A DNA stretch of 35,836 nt from positions 1 to 35,836 of the forward strand of contig CALCTW010000050.1 in NCBI GenBank assembly GCA_937907055.1. Direction: 5' to 3'. This document shows, one piece after another, positions 25,311-32,440 of this stretch. The first letter of the stretch is position 1. Every line of letters begins with the position of its first letter. The position numbers and the translations under genes were made by a program. Under the pieces are notes generated by a model, which was not told the origin of the DNA, ran no database searches, and saw nothing but the letters and a program-made list of their open reading frames with translations. This stretch comes from an uncultured Clostridia bacterium. GTDB lineage: Bacteria > Bacillota > Clostridia > Christensenellales > Aristaeellaceae.

Positions 25311-26318
25311 TCATCGTTCGATCCATTTGATCTGCATGCCCGCGTAATCGCCGTAAAGGCTGAAGGAGCCTTTCAATCCTGGGGTAACCAGCACTGAATT
25401 CTCAGTCAAAATGATCACTTCACAGTCATTCCTTGTTGCCAGCCACTCAGCAGCCCGTTCAGTGCCCATCACCGTAAGCGCGGTCGACAAAGCATCACAT
25501 ACAGAAGCGCTTTTCCCGATCACCGTGACCGAAAGGATACCATTATCGACCGGATGACCTGTCATCGGATCAAAAATATGACTGTATCGTTTGCCGTCCT
25601 GTTCAAAATAACGCTCGTACCCGCCGCTCGTAATGATCGCGCTGTCCGTGATCGAACAAACGGCGAAATATGAATCTCTGTTTCTCGGATCTTGAATACC
25701 CACCCGCCATGAATCGCCGTTTTCCTTGTTTCCAATACAGTATATATTCCCGCCAAGATTGATGAGCGCCGAATTCACGCCATTTTCCTTCAGAATGCGG
25801 TACATTTCATCCGCGAGGTACCCCTTCGCGAACGCGCCCAGATCGATCATCATGCCTTCCGGCAATATCATTGTATCCGACAACGCTATTTTTCGATAAT
25901 CCACATATTGAAGAAGCGTTTTGAGCTCATCCTCTTCAGGAATCCGGTATGTTTTATCCGTGAATCCCCATGCCTTCACGATCGGATATACAGAGATGTC
26001 GATCCTTCCTTCTGTCTGTTCGCACATGTCGAGCGCGAACGAAAGCAGATCCTGCGCAAGCGGTGAAAGCTCTACGCATTCACCCCTGTTGAGCCGCGCG
26101 ATCTGAGAATCATCGATCGTTACAGAGAAGCATGCTTCCATCCGGTGCGCCAGCGACTCGCATTCGTCTATCACATCTTCTGACGCCAAAGGTGCGCGGA
26201 TCGACATCACCGTATCCATCGCGATAAAGGAACGGTCACCTGCAGCCTGTGCCATATTGTATGCAATCAATGTCACGCTGATCACGATGATGGATAATAA
26301 AGATCTGTATCTTTGCAA
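25311..26318 (-). CDS. apbE: FAD:protein FMN transferase (ApbE)
   Basis: A 335-residue enzyme that attaches FMN to Thr or Ser of extracytoplasmic redox proteins, using FAD and Mg2+. An N-terminal signal or anchor sequence (LLSIIVISVTLIAYNMAQA) is followed by FIAMDTVMSI. The active-site region LPEGMMIDLGAFAKGYLAD supplies the GAxAKGY motif. SALINLGGNIYCIG and SHIFDPMTGHPV follow, the last being the DPxTG hallmark. The start is a TTG at 26318 with GGGAGAAG upstream, supported by the signal peptide. It heads the cluster with the NusG-II and Gx genes, read from a strong promoter that diverges from cobA. Confidence 0.93.
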   Translation of the reverse strand: MQRYRSLLSIIVISVTLIAYNMAQAAGDRSFIAMDTVMSIRAPLASEDVIDECESLAHRMEACFSVTIDDSQIARLNRGECVELSPLAQDLLSFALDMCEQTEGRIDISVYPIVKAWGFTDKTYRIPEEDELKTLLQYVDYRKIALSDTMILPEGMMIDLGAFAKGYLADEMYRILKENGVNSALINLGGNIYCIGNKENGDSWRVGIQDPRNRDSYFAVCSITDSAIITSGGYERYFEQDGKRYSHIFDPMTGHPVDNGILSVTVIGKSASVCDALSTALTVMGTERAAEWLATRNDCEVIILTENSVLVTPGLKGSFSLYGDYAGMQIKWIER

Positions 26319-26363
26319 AACACTCTTCTCCCTTGATCCGTCACTCTTTCTTCCGGATGATCT

Positions 26364-26392
26364 ATTATATCCCCTGCAGACGGGTTTGTAAA
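26364..26392 (-). promoter_or_regulatory. Promoter of the apbE cluster
   Basis: On the minus strand, -35 TTTACA (26387-26392), 17-base spacer, -10 TATAAT (26364-26369). The -35 lies in one arm of a shared inverted repeat with the divergent cobA promoter. Confidence 0.8.
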
Positions 26393-26426
26393 CGCTTATG
26401 CTGCCGGATCACAGGCTTGCAAACCC
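26382..26426. repeat. Inverted repeat spanning both divergent -35 boxes (apbE/cobA)
   Basis: GGGTTTGTAA (26382-26391) and TTGCAAACCC (26417-26426) match as a 10-bp inverted repeat at 9 of 10 positions, 25 bases apart. Each arm contains or abuts one of the two opposed -35 boxes, a layout expected for a common regulator. Confidence 0.55.
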
Positions 26427-26445
26427 ACCCGAACAGCATTACAAT
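26417..26445 (+). promoter_or_regulatory. Promoter of cobA-ogt
   Basis: -35 TTGCAA (26417-26422), 17-base spacer, -10 TACAAT (26440-26445), followed by a short leader and a GGAGG ribosome site ahead of the TTG start. No cobalamin riboswitch can fit in this leader. Confidence 0.78.
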
Positions 26446-26475
26446 ACAATTATCCTGCTACTTGGAGGGTTCAGC

Positions 26476-27003
26476 TTGACACATAAACTTCATGTCTACA
26501 CAGGCAACGGAAAAGGCAAGACGACAGCCGCGATGGGGCTCGCTCTGCGTGCCGTGGGTCACGGTCAGCGCGTATTGATCGCGCAATACATGAAAGACGG
26601 CAAAAGCGGCGAGCTGCACGCCCTGCGCACGCTTGATCATGTTGTGGTTTATCCCGCCGCTCCCATTGAAGGCTTTATCGGTCAGATGTCTCCTTCTGAC
26701 CTCGCAGATACAAAACGCCGTCAGTCTGAATACACTGCCGAATTGATTGACCTGATCGCGGATCTAAAGCCCCAGATGATCATTCTGGACGAGCTCGGCG
26801 CAGCGGTTTCTTTACAGATCATTGATTGCAGCACGGCGATGGGGCTGATCCGCGCCGCGCTTACTTACGGCGAAACTGTCGTTACCGGTTATTAGGTGCC
26901 GGACGAGTTCCGTTCCTCCGCCGATTATGTTTCCGTCATTTCCTGCGAACGCCATCCCTATCTCACAGAAGGACTTCCCGCGCGCGAAGGAGTCGAATGG
27001 TAA
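26476..27003 (+). CDS. cobA: Cob(I)yrinic acid a,c-diamide adenosyltransferase with one in-frame TAG
   Basis: CobA/BtuR-type corrinoid adenosyltransferase, 175 codons, which transfers the adenosyl group of ATP to Co(I) corrinoids. The start is TTG at 26476, fixed by TTGGAGG upstream. The P-loop TGNGKGKTTAA (9-19) is followed by GHGQRVLIAQYMK and the Walker B-like MIILDELGAAVS. TAG interrupts at codon 140 (26893-26895) after ETVVTGY. In the same frame the C-terminus continues perfectly: VPDEFRSSADYVSVISCERH, PYLTEGLPAREGVEW, then TAA. That tail carries the family's ADYVSEI-like, HPY and AR-GIE-like features. The gene is therefore full length if UAG is read. Stopping at 26895 would remove about 36 conserved residues. 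It ends one base before the ogt ATG. Confidence 0.85.
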
Positions 27004-27004
27004 T

Positions 27005-27529
27005 ATGACACTTTTCTCTGAATTATACATCACGCCGTCCGGTTTTGATCCTCTTCTCTTAACCGGTGACAGCACCTGCCTGACCCGTATCGATTTTCTT
27101 CAGGATGACAGGGCTTCATATGCCGATCTGTCCTCGCCCGGAACCTATCCTTTCTTTGATAAAACACGGCTCTGGCTGGACGCGTATTTTTCGCACCGGC
27201 CTCTTCCGGCTCTGCCGCCGCTCCGGCTCGATGGCATTTCTCCCTTCGGCAGAAAGGTGATCGATCTTCTTCGCGAGATCCCCTATGGCGCGCTCACAAG
27301 CTACGGCGCGATCGCCGGGCGGATCGCCTCCGAACGCGGTATTCCCCGTATGTCCGCTCAGGCGGTCGGCGGTGCAGTGGGCAGGAATCCCATCTGTATC
27401 ATGATCCCCTGTCATCGTGTCATCGGGTCTGATGGGTCGTTAACAGGCTTTGGAGGCGGCATGAAAAATAAGATCGCCCTTCTCCAACACGAAGGAATTG
27501 ATCCGTCGCTGTATATTCTGCCGGTTTAG
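27005..27529 (+). CDS. ogt: Methylated-DNA-[protein]-cysteine S-methyltransferase
   Basis: A 174-residue suicide DNA-repair protein that removes O6-alkyl groups from guanine. The active site IMIPCHRVIG carries the acceptor cysteine. The DNA-binding region PYGALTSYGAIAGRIASERGIPR with MSAQAVGGAVGRNP precedes it, and GFGGGMKNKIALLQHEG follows. ATG at 27005 is chosen because it directly follows the cobA stop with a GGAG site; an upstream in-frame ATG at 26927 lies inside cobA. The gene ends in TAG (27527-27529), with an in-frame TGA only three codons later. Readthrough would add just X-Arg-Lys-Arg, so this terminal TAG does not contradict UAG decoding. Confidence 0.92.
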   Translation: MTLFSELYITPSGFDPLLLTGDSTCLTRIDFLQDDRASYADLSSPGTYPFFDKTRLWLDAYFSHRPLPALPPLRLDGISPFGRKVIDLLREIPYGALTSYGAIAGRIASERGIPRMSAQAVGGAVGRNPICIMIPCHRVIGSDGSLTGFGGGMKNKIALLQHEGIDPSLYILPV

Positions 27530-27677
27530 CGCAAGCGCTGAATTCACAGCAAGATCCATCATTCATAGCGTTTCTTTGATATTTTCGTACCGTGTCCGTT
27601 CATTACATACCGTATTCTATCACATGATTGCCTGTCGTTTGTATCAGATTCCGTTCATAACGAGCCATACTTAAAAA

Positions 27678-27701
27678 GAACTGCGTTCTCCAGCGCAGTT
27701 C
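27678..27701. terminator. Intrinsic terminator between convergent ogt and YolD-like genes
   Basis: Perfect 8-bp stem GAACTGCG/CGCAGTTC with an 8-base loop. It is followed on the minus strand by TTTTTAA and on the plus strand by TTTATTT, so it can act in both directions. It abuts the YolD-like stop codon. Confidence 0.82.
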
Positions 27702-27702
27702 T

Positions 27703-28149
27703 TTATTTCTGTGAAGCACTCCCATCATTACTGATCTCAATCGAAAAAACATTCTCCAGCCTTATCGCTTTTTTATCCTTAAAATATATCATCTTTTGTA
27801 TTTCATCGATCCGTCTCACAGTGCCCTCATAGTTCTCATAGGTACCGCCTTCCTTCAGCGCATCCGGTACAAAATAGATCACCCTGATTGACTTTTCACC
27901 CTCGCCATTCTTGATCCTGTTCAGTGTGTCATCCAAAGCCGCTCGTCTTTCTTCGTCCAGTTCCTGCCGCGGGCCTACATAACGGCTGTTTTCATCGATC
28001 AGATCACCGTATGCTGTTAACGCTGCAAAAGGCGCGAATTGCGCGGCTCTGTCCTGTAATGGCATAGGCCGATGCCGCGCCGAAACCGGGCGCTCCATCT
28101 GCAGCATATCGGCATAATCCGCCATTGTTCTTTGCGGTATATGTGCCAT
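27703..28149 (-). CDS. YolD-like protein, partner of the Y-family polymerase
   Basis: A 148-residue soluble protein. The recognisable part is RPMPLQDRAAQFAPFAALTAYGDLIDENSR (about residues 27-56 in all), a motif of small proteins encoded beside UmuC/UvrX-type polymerases in Bacillota and often labelled YolD-like. The C-terminal half is a beta-rich domain (SIRVIYFVPDALKEGGTYEN, YEGTVRRIDEIQKMIYF) resembling the YolD wing. ATG at 28149 is preferred, with AGAAGG upstream. A GTG at 28167 overlapping the polymerase stop would also work and would give full coupling. It is likely an accessory or regulator of the adjacent polymerase. Confidence 0.65.
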   Translation of the reverse strand: MAHIPQRTMADYADMLQMERPVSARHRPMPLQDRAAQFAPFAALTAYGDLIDENSRYVGPRQELDEERRAALDDTLNRIKNGEGEKSIRVIYFVPDALKEGGTYENYEGTVRRIDEIQKMIYFKDKKAIRLENVFSIEISNDGSASQK

Positions 28150-28163
28150 CCTTTTCCCTTCTC

Positions 28164-29711
28164 TCACGCCTTATGACCGCCCATCATCCCGTTGCGCTCA
28201 CGGGCAGTCGCGCCTTCTTCATAGCTGATCCCCTTCAGGATCGCGTTTTTTCCAAATTTCTTCTTGATCTCAAGCATTGCTTTCTGCAGGTTCTTTTCTT
28301 CTTCCGATGCTTTCGCCTTTATTCTTTCCTGCTCTTCATCAAAAACGGGATCTGAGAAGAAATCCGTTTGTTTTCCGATCTCCTTTACCGTCTCACTTTC
28401 CGGGTTCACACGGTTTGCCCCGATGTAAATCCTGCGTATATGCAGAGAGGGATTCGTGATCCGTTCATACAATTCCACCGCGCGCTCGATCATGATTTTC
28501 GCGGAAGATGTGTATTCACCAAGATCGATGCTGCCGTGTGCCGGTTTCGGCATTTTCCTGCCGTAACGATCACTTGTAACTTCTCCGGTAAAACGGGTTT
28601 TCGGATCTGTGATATTGTCTGTATCATAACCGATCGAAAGACCGATCTGATCCGTCACAACACCCTGCTCCACCAGTTCAAGCGCCAGCTGGTCAGCCAT
28701 TTCCTTGATAATGACCCTGCATCTCTCATACGAATAAGGTTCGCTCAATACCTGCCCTCTGCTGAGCGAATGCGCTTCAGGGCGATAGCTCTTGATCTCC
28801 TTCATCGTACAGGGTTCATAACCCCAGGCGTGATCGATCAGCAATTCCGCGTTGATGCCGAACAGCTTATATAACAGTTCTTCATTATTGGTCTGGCTGC
28901 TTGTTCCGATCGAGCAGCGCGCGACATCTCCCATGGTATACATACCGTGCTGCGCCAGCTTATCCGCGTATCCCTTTCCGATCCGCCAGAAATCCGTCAA
29001 TGGCTGATGAGCCCATAATTGCTCACGGTAAGTCTTCTCATTCAGTTCAGCGATCCTGACCCCGTTCTCATCCGGCGGAATATGCTTTGCCACGATATCC
29101 ATCGCTACCTTGCACAGATACAGATTGGTCCCGATCCCCGCGGTCGCTGTGATCCCCGTCTGCTTCAGCACATCCAGGATCATCTTTCTGGCCAGCTGTT
29201 CAGCCGTCATCTTATACGTGGCCAGATAGTTGGTCACATCGATAAAGCATTCATCCACGCTGTATACATGGATATCCTCGGCGGAAACATATTTCTGATA
29301 AATGTTGAATACACGCGATGAGTATTCCATGTACAGCGCCATCCGGGGCGGCGCGATCAGGGGGCGCAGCATCAGGAACGGATCCTTCGCCAGCGCTGCC
29401 GCGTCCGCGGAGAATTGCTCTTCACGCGTCTCGTCTGATAATGGGTTCTTCCCTGCGCGTTTCAGTCTCAGGGCTTCGCGCTGCCGCAGACCGTTGATCT
29501 CTTTTACCTTCTGATTTACTTCAAACAGCCTTGCCCGTCCGGGAATACCATATTTCTTTAATGAAGGCGAAACAGCCAGGCATATCGTTTTCTCTGTCCT
29601 GCTTTCATCTGCGACCACAAGATGCGTCGTCAACGGATCCAGATGCCGCTCCACACATTCCACAGAGGCGTAAAAGCTTTTCAGATCGATCGCAATATAT
29701 GCCCGTTCCAT
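28164..29711 (-). CDS. Y-family translesion DNA polymerase (UmuC/UvrX type)
   Basis: A 515-residue lesion-bypass polymerase. The palm motifs are intact: AIDLKSFYASVE at the N-terminus with the first metal-binding Asp, and YSVDECFIDVT with the catalytic Asp-Glu pair. TAGIGTNLYLCKVAMDIVAKH matches the family's conserved helix, and a helix-hairpin-helix region surrounds DFWRIGKGYADKLAQHGMYT. The C-terminal little-finger region is complete, followed by a charged tail. The length (over 500) and the YolD-like neighbour fit the UvrX/YqjW branch rather than DinB. A GGAGG site precedes the ATG. Expression may be damage-inducible given a GAAC half-site near its promoter. Confidence 0.9.
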   Translation of the reverse strand: MERAYIAIDLKSFYASVECVERHLDPLTTHLVVADESRTEKTICLAVSPSLKKYGIPGRARLFEVNQKVKEINGLRQREALRLKRAGKNPLSDETREEQFSADAAALAKDPFLMLRPLIAPPRMALYMEYSSRVFNIYQKYVSAEDIHVYSVDECFIDVTNYLATYKMTAEQLARKMILDVLKQTGITATAGIGTNLYLCKVAMDIVAKHIPPDENGVRIAELNEKTYREQLWAHQPLTDFWRIGKGYADKLAQHGMYTMGDVARCSIGTSSQTNNEELLYKLFGINAELLIDHAWGYEPCTMKEIKSYRPEAHSLSRGQVLSEPYSYERCRVIIKEMADQLALELVEQGVVTDQIGLSIGYDTDNITDPKTRFTGEVTSDRYGRKMPKPAHGSIDLGEYTSSAKIMIERAVELYERITNPSLHIRRIYIGANRVNPESETVKEIGKQTDFFSDPVFDEEQERIKAKASEEEKNLQKAMLEIKKKFGKNAILKGISYEEGATARERNGMMGGHKA

Positions 29712-29745
29712 CCTGTTACGCCTCCTTTCGCTACTTTAATAATAT

Positions 29746-29774
29746 ATTATAAATCATCAGCCGATCAAATACAA
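29746..29774 (-). promoter_or_regulatory. Promoter of the Y-family polymerase operon
   Basis: On the minus strand, -35 TTGTAT (29769-29774), 17-base spacer, -10 TATAAT (29746-29751). The -35 overlaps one arm of the inverted repeat at 29770-29790. Confidence 0.75.
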
Positions 29775-29790
29775 ACATAGAACATTTGTA
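29770..29790. repeat. Inverted repeat between the divergent polymerase and azlC promoters
   Basis: TACAAA (29770-29775) and TTTGTA (29785-29790) form a 6-bp inverted repeat around a 9-base centre containing GAACA. GAACATTTGT resembles half of a Gram-positive LexA box (GAAC-N4-GTTC) but lacks the second half. Confidence 0.4.
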
Positions 29791-29804
29791 GCCGCTCTTC
29801 TGCC

Positions 29805-29833
29805 TTGTATTTCCTGATGCCGTATATTATAAT
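29805..29833 (+). promoter_or_regulatory. Promoter of azlCD
   Basis: -35 TTGTAT (29805-29810), 17-base spacer, -10 TATAAT (29828-29833), followed almost immediately by the GGAGGT ribosome site and the azlC ATG, so the leader is very short. Confidence 0.75.
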
Positions 29834-29856
29834 GCTTTCGCTTCGGAGGTAACATC

Positions 29857-30612
29857 ATGTCCAAACATTCTGTGATCCTGTCTTCCCTGCGTGCTGCCTT
29901 TCCGCTTACCATACCGATTATGGCAGGCTATTTTTTCCTTGGATTCGCGCACGGCATCCTGATGTCTCAGGATGGTTTTTCCTTCCTTTGGCCGGCCGGC
30001 ATGGCAGTCGGCATCTTCGGCGGTTCTCTCGAATACTATGTCGCGGAGGAGCTGCTCAAGGCCTTCGCGCCCCTGACGATCCTGATGATGACACTCATCA
30101 TCCAGTCCCGTCACATCTTCTATTCGATCAGTATGCTGGAAAAGTACCGTGACACAGGTTTTAAGAAGTGCTATCTGATCTTCGGCTTAACAGATGAGAC
30201 CTTTTCCATCAACTGTTCGGCCACAGTTCCATCCAATGTGGATCGCGGGTGGTTCTACTTCTTTGTCACGATCCTCAATCAGTTCTATTGGGTGTTTGCC
30301 TGCACGATGGGCGGCATCTTCGGTCAGATCCTGAAGAATTCGGTCGAGAATATCAACCGCTATACAAACGGCCTCGATTTCGTTATGACAGCGCTTTTCG
30401 CCGTCATTCTTCTGGAGCAGCTGCTGAAGGAAAAGAAGCATTACACCGCGCTGATCGGCGCTGCCTGCTCTCTGGCCTGCCTTCTCATTTTCGGCGCGCA
30501 GACATTCCTCCTTCCCACGCTTCTCCTCATTCTTTTCCTCCTTGCCATTCTTCGCAAGCCTTTGGTCAGAAGCGGAGCCGTTGAACAGGATCAGAAGGAG
30601 GCCAGTGTATGA
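29857..30612 (+). CDS. azlC: AzlC family branched-chain amino acid exporter, large subunit
   Basis: A 251-residue membrane protein with about seven helices. AzlC with AzlD exports branched-chain amino acids or their analogues (LIV-E family). The N-terminus AAFPLTIPIMAGYFFLGFAHGI is a family hallmark, followed by GGSLEYYVAEELL, TLIIQSRHIFYSISML and FGLTDETFSIN, the last a highly conserved loop. GGAGGT precedes the ATG. Its TGA overlaps the azlD ATG (ATGA), so the subunits are coupled. Confidence 0.92.
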   Translation: MSKHSVILSSLRAAFPLTIPIMAGYFFLGFAHGILMSQDGFSFLWPAGMAVGIFGGSLEYYVAEELLKAFAPLTILMMTLIIQSRHIFYSISMLEKYRDTGFKKCYLIFGLTDETFSINCSATVPSNVDRGWFYFFVTILNQFYWVFACTMGGIFGQILKNSVENINRYTNGLDFVMTALFAVILLEQLLKEKKHYTALIGAACSLACLLIFGAQTFLLPTLLLILFLLAILRKPLVRSGAVEQDQKEASV

Positions 30613-30947
30613 ATGAAATGACCTTAGCCGAAAAGCTGATCACAGTCGGTCTTTGCATTATCGGCACGATGGCCACGCGTTTCCTCCCGTTCCTGATCTT
30701 CTCATCCAAAAAGCCCATCCCGAAATTCGTTCAGTATCTCGGCAAGGCGCTTCCTGCCGCCATCTATGCCATGCTTGTCATTTATTGTCTCAAGAATGTC
30801 GATCTTCTTCACGGCAGTCACGGCATACCGGAAGCGATCGCGCTGGCCGTTACACTGGGTATGCATCTTTGGAAACGGAATACGATCCTTTCCATCGCGC
30901 TTGGCACCATTACCTATATGCTGCTTGTACAGTTTGTCTTCATCTGA
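30609..30947 (+). CDS. azlD: AzlD family branched-chain amino acid exporter, small subunit
   Basis: A 112-residue protein with about four membrane helices. Family motifs are GTMATRFLPFLIFSSKK near the N-terminus and YLGKALPAAIYAMLVIYCLK in the middle. It forms the exporter with AzlC, and its length is normal. It ends shortly before an intrinsic terminator. Confidence 0.92.
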   Translation: MNEMTLAEKLITVGLCIIGTMATRFLPFLIFSSKKPIPKFVQYLGKALPAAIYAMLVIYCLKNVDLLHGSHGIPEAIALAVTLGMHLWKRNTILSIALGTITYMLLVQFVFI

Positions 30948-30959
30948 TCCGTTATCAGG

Positions 30960-30986
30960 GCTCTTCGGTCATCGAAGAGCTTTTTT
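30960..30986 (+). terminator. Intrinsic terminator of azlCD
   Basis: Perfect 8-bp stem GCTCTTCG/CGAAGAGC with a 5-base loop, followed by T6. Confidence 0.92.
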
Positions 30987-31251
30987 ATATGCAAATTTCT
31001 TCTCTTTTTATCATTTCCGTCTATGGCTTTTATCTTGAAAACCTGCCCTTCCAAGTTCACTGCGCGATCACCTTCCACTCGCGTTCACCTCACATCAAAA
31101 ATTGAACATTTCTAATCCGCGTTTTTTCCGCAAAATCTACACTTCTTCCGTAATCCTGTATAATGTTCGTATATTCCGTATATTTGGCGATTTTATCGGT
31201 TGATTATACTGTTTTTTTATTCAATAATCGATTATTTAGGGCTGCGAACTC
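30987..31251. other. AT-rich intergenic region upstream of asd
   Basis: No gene is visible in this stretch between the azlCD terminator and the asd promoter. It contains a possible upstream -10 (TATAAT at 31159-31164) without a good -35, a direct repeat of GTATATTCC-like units near 31168-31185, and the palindrome at 31223-31236. I looked for a lysine riboswitch and found none of its conserved segments. Confidence 0.5.
31223..31236. repeat. Perfect 14-bp palindrome upstream of the asd promoter
   Basis: AATAATCGATTATT ends 15 bases upstream of the asd -35. It is a candidate operator for the lysine biosynthesis operon. Confidence 0.5.
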
Positions 31252-31280
31252 TTGTGATTTCAATATCACTGTGCTATAAT
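31252..31280 (+). promoter_or_regulatory. Promoter of the asd-dapA-dapB operon
   Basis: -35 TTGTGA (31252-31257), 17-base spacer, -10 TATAAT (31275-31280). AGGAGG at 31299-31304 follows, ahead of the ATG at 31315. Confidence 0.8.
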
Positions 31281-31314
31281 GCCTTATCCTTTTATTTAGG
31301 AGGTATTGTTTGTT

Positions 31315-32403
31315 ATGGAAAAGTATCGTGTTGGTATCATCGGCGCGACCGGTATGGTCGGTCAGCGCTTTATCACACTTCTGAGCGATCACCCCTGGTT
31401 CGAGATCGTTGCTCTCGCCGCGAGCGCTTCCTCCGCGGGAAAAACCTATGAGGATGCCGTTGCCGGACGTTGGGCTTTTGACTGGGATATTCCCGAAAAA
31501 GTAAAGAAAATGCCTGTCTATGACGCGGCTGATTTTGAGAAGGTCGCCTCCATGGTCGATTTTGCCTTCTGCGCCGTCAATATGGATAAGAAGGCTACCC
31601 GTGAGCTTGAAGAAGCCTACGCGAAGACGGAGACCCCCATCGTCAGCAATAACAGCGCCTGCCGTATGCTCGACGACGTTCCCATGATGATCCCCGAGAT
31701 CAACTACGCGCACGCCGAAGTCATCGAAGCCCAGCGCAAGCGTCTTGGCACCAAGCGCGGCTTCATCGCCGTTAAGCCGAACTGCTCCATCCAGAGCTAT
31801 GTTCCCGCGCTGACTCCCATGCTGGATTTCGGCATTGAAAAGATCAGCGTCTGCACCTATCAGGCCATCTCCGGCGCCGGCAAAACTTTCAAGCGCTGGC
31901 CCGAGATCCTCGATAATGTCATCCCCTATATCGGCGGCGAGGAAGAGAAGAGCGAACAGGAGCCTCTGAAGATCTGGGGTCATCTCAACGATGACAAATC
32001 TCTGGTCGTAAAGGCTTCCCTGCCGGTCATCTCCGCCCAGTGTCTGCGCGTGCCTGTTTCCGACGGTCACACCGCCGCTGTCAGCGTATCCTTCAAGAAC
32101 AAGCCTACCCGTGAGCAGATGCTGGAACGCTGGGCCAATTACGAAACCGTTCCCCAGAAGCTGAAACTGCCCTCTGCCCCCACCCCCTTCATCAAGTACT
32201 TTGAAGAACCGGATCGTCCTCAGGCTCGTCTTGACCGCGATTTTGAAAAGGGCATGGGCGTCTGCGTAGGCCGTCTTCGTGATGATTGCCTGTTCGATTA
32301 CAAGTTCGTCTGCCTCTCTCACAACACCCTGCGCGGCGCTGCCGGCGGTGCTGTGCTGAGCGCTGAATACCTCTGCGCCACCGGATACATCACCCGTAAA
32401 TAA
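31315..32403 (+). CDS. asd: Aspartate-semialdehyde dehydrogenase
   Basis: A 362-residue NADPH-dependent enzyme that reduces aspartyl phosphate to aspartate semialdehyde, the branch point to lysine, methionine and threonine. The N-terminal Rossmann motif is VGIIGATGMVGQRF, and the catalytic cysteine lies in VKPNCSIQ. SNNSACRM and YQAISGAGKT belong to the catalytic domain. The length and the PNCSI motif fit the longer archaeal/fungal-type branch. ATG at 31315 follows AGGAGG; an in-frame TTG at 31306 is not preferred. It is the first gene of the lysine operon. Confidence 0.94.
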   Translation: MEKYRVGIIGATGMVGQRFITLLSDHPWFEIVALAASASSAGKTYEDAVAGRWAFDWDIPEKVKKMPVYDAADFEKVASMVDFAFCAVNMDKKATRELEEAYAKTETPIVSNNSACRMLDDVPMMIPEINYAHAEVIEAQRKRLGTKRGFIAVKPNCSIQSYVPALTPMLDFGIEKISVCTYQAISGAGKTFKRWPEILDNVIPYIGGEEEKSEQEPLKIWGHLNDDKSLVVKASLPVISAQCLRVPVSDGHTAAVSVSFKNKPTREQMLERWANYETVPQKLKLPSAPTPFIKYFEEPDRPQARLDRDFEKGMGVCVGRLRDDCLFDYKFVCLSHNTLRGAAGGAVLSAEYLCATGYITRK

Positions 32404-32440
32404 CCTTTCCTTCAAATCTGAATAAAGGACCATCACACAT

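Noticed and set aside
26319..26475. A cobalamin riboswitch ahead of cobA
   Set aside because: The transcript leader after the mapped promoter is only a few tens of bases, too short for the element, and no B12-box-like segment was seen.
26398..26475. An N-terminal extension of cobA
   Set aside because: The upstream in-frame codons overlap the -35 and -10 elements and the predicted untranscribed region. The TTG at 26476 has a proper GGAGG and gives the normal family start.
30987..31314. A lysine riboswitch or small RNA gene upstream of asd
   Set aside because: No conserved lysine-riboswitch segments and no strong terminator-like hairpin were seen before the gene. Only a palindrome and promoters are supportable.
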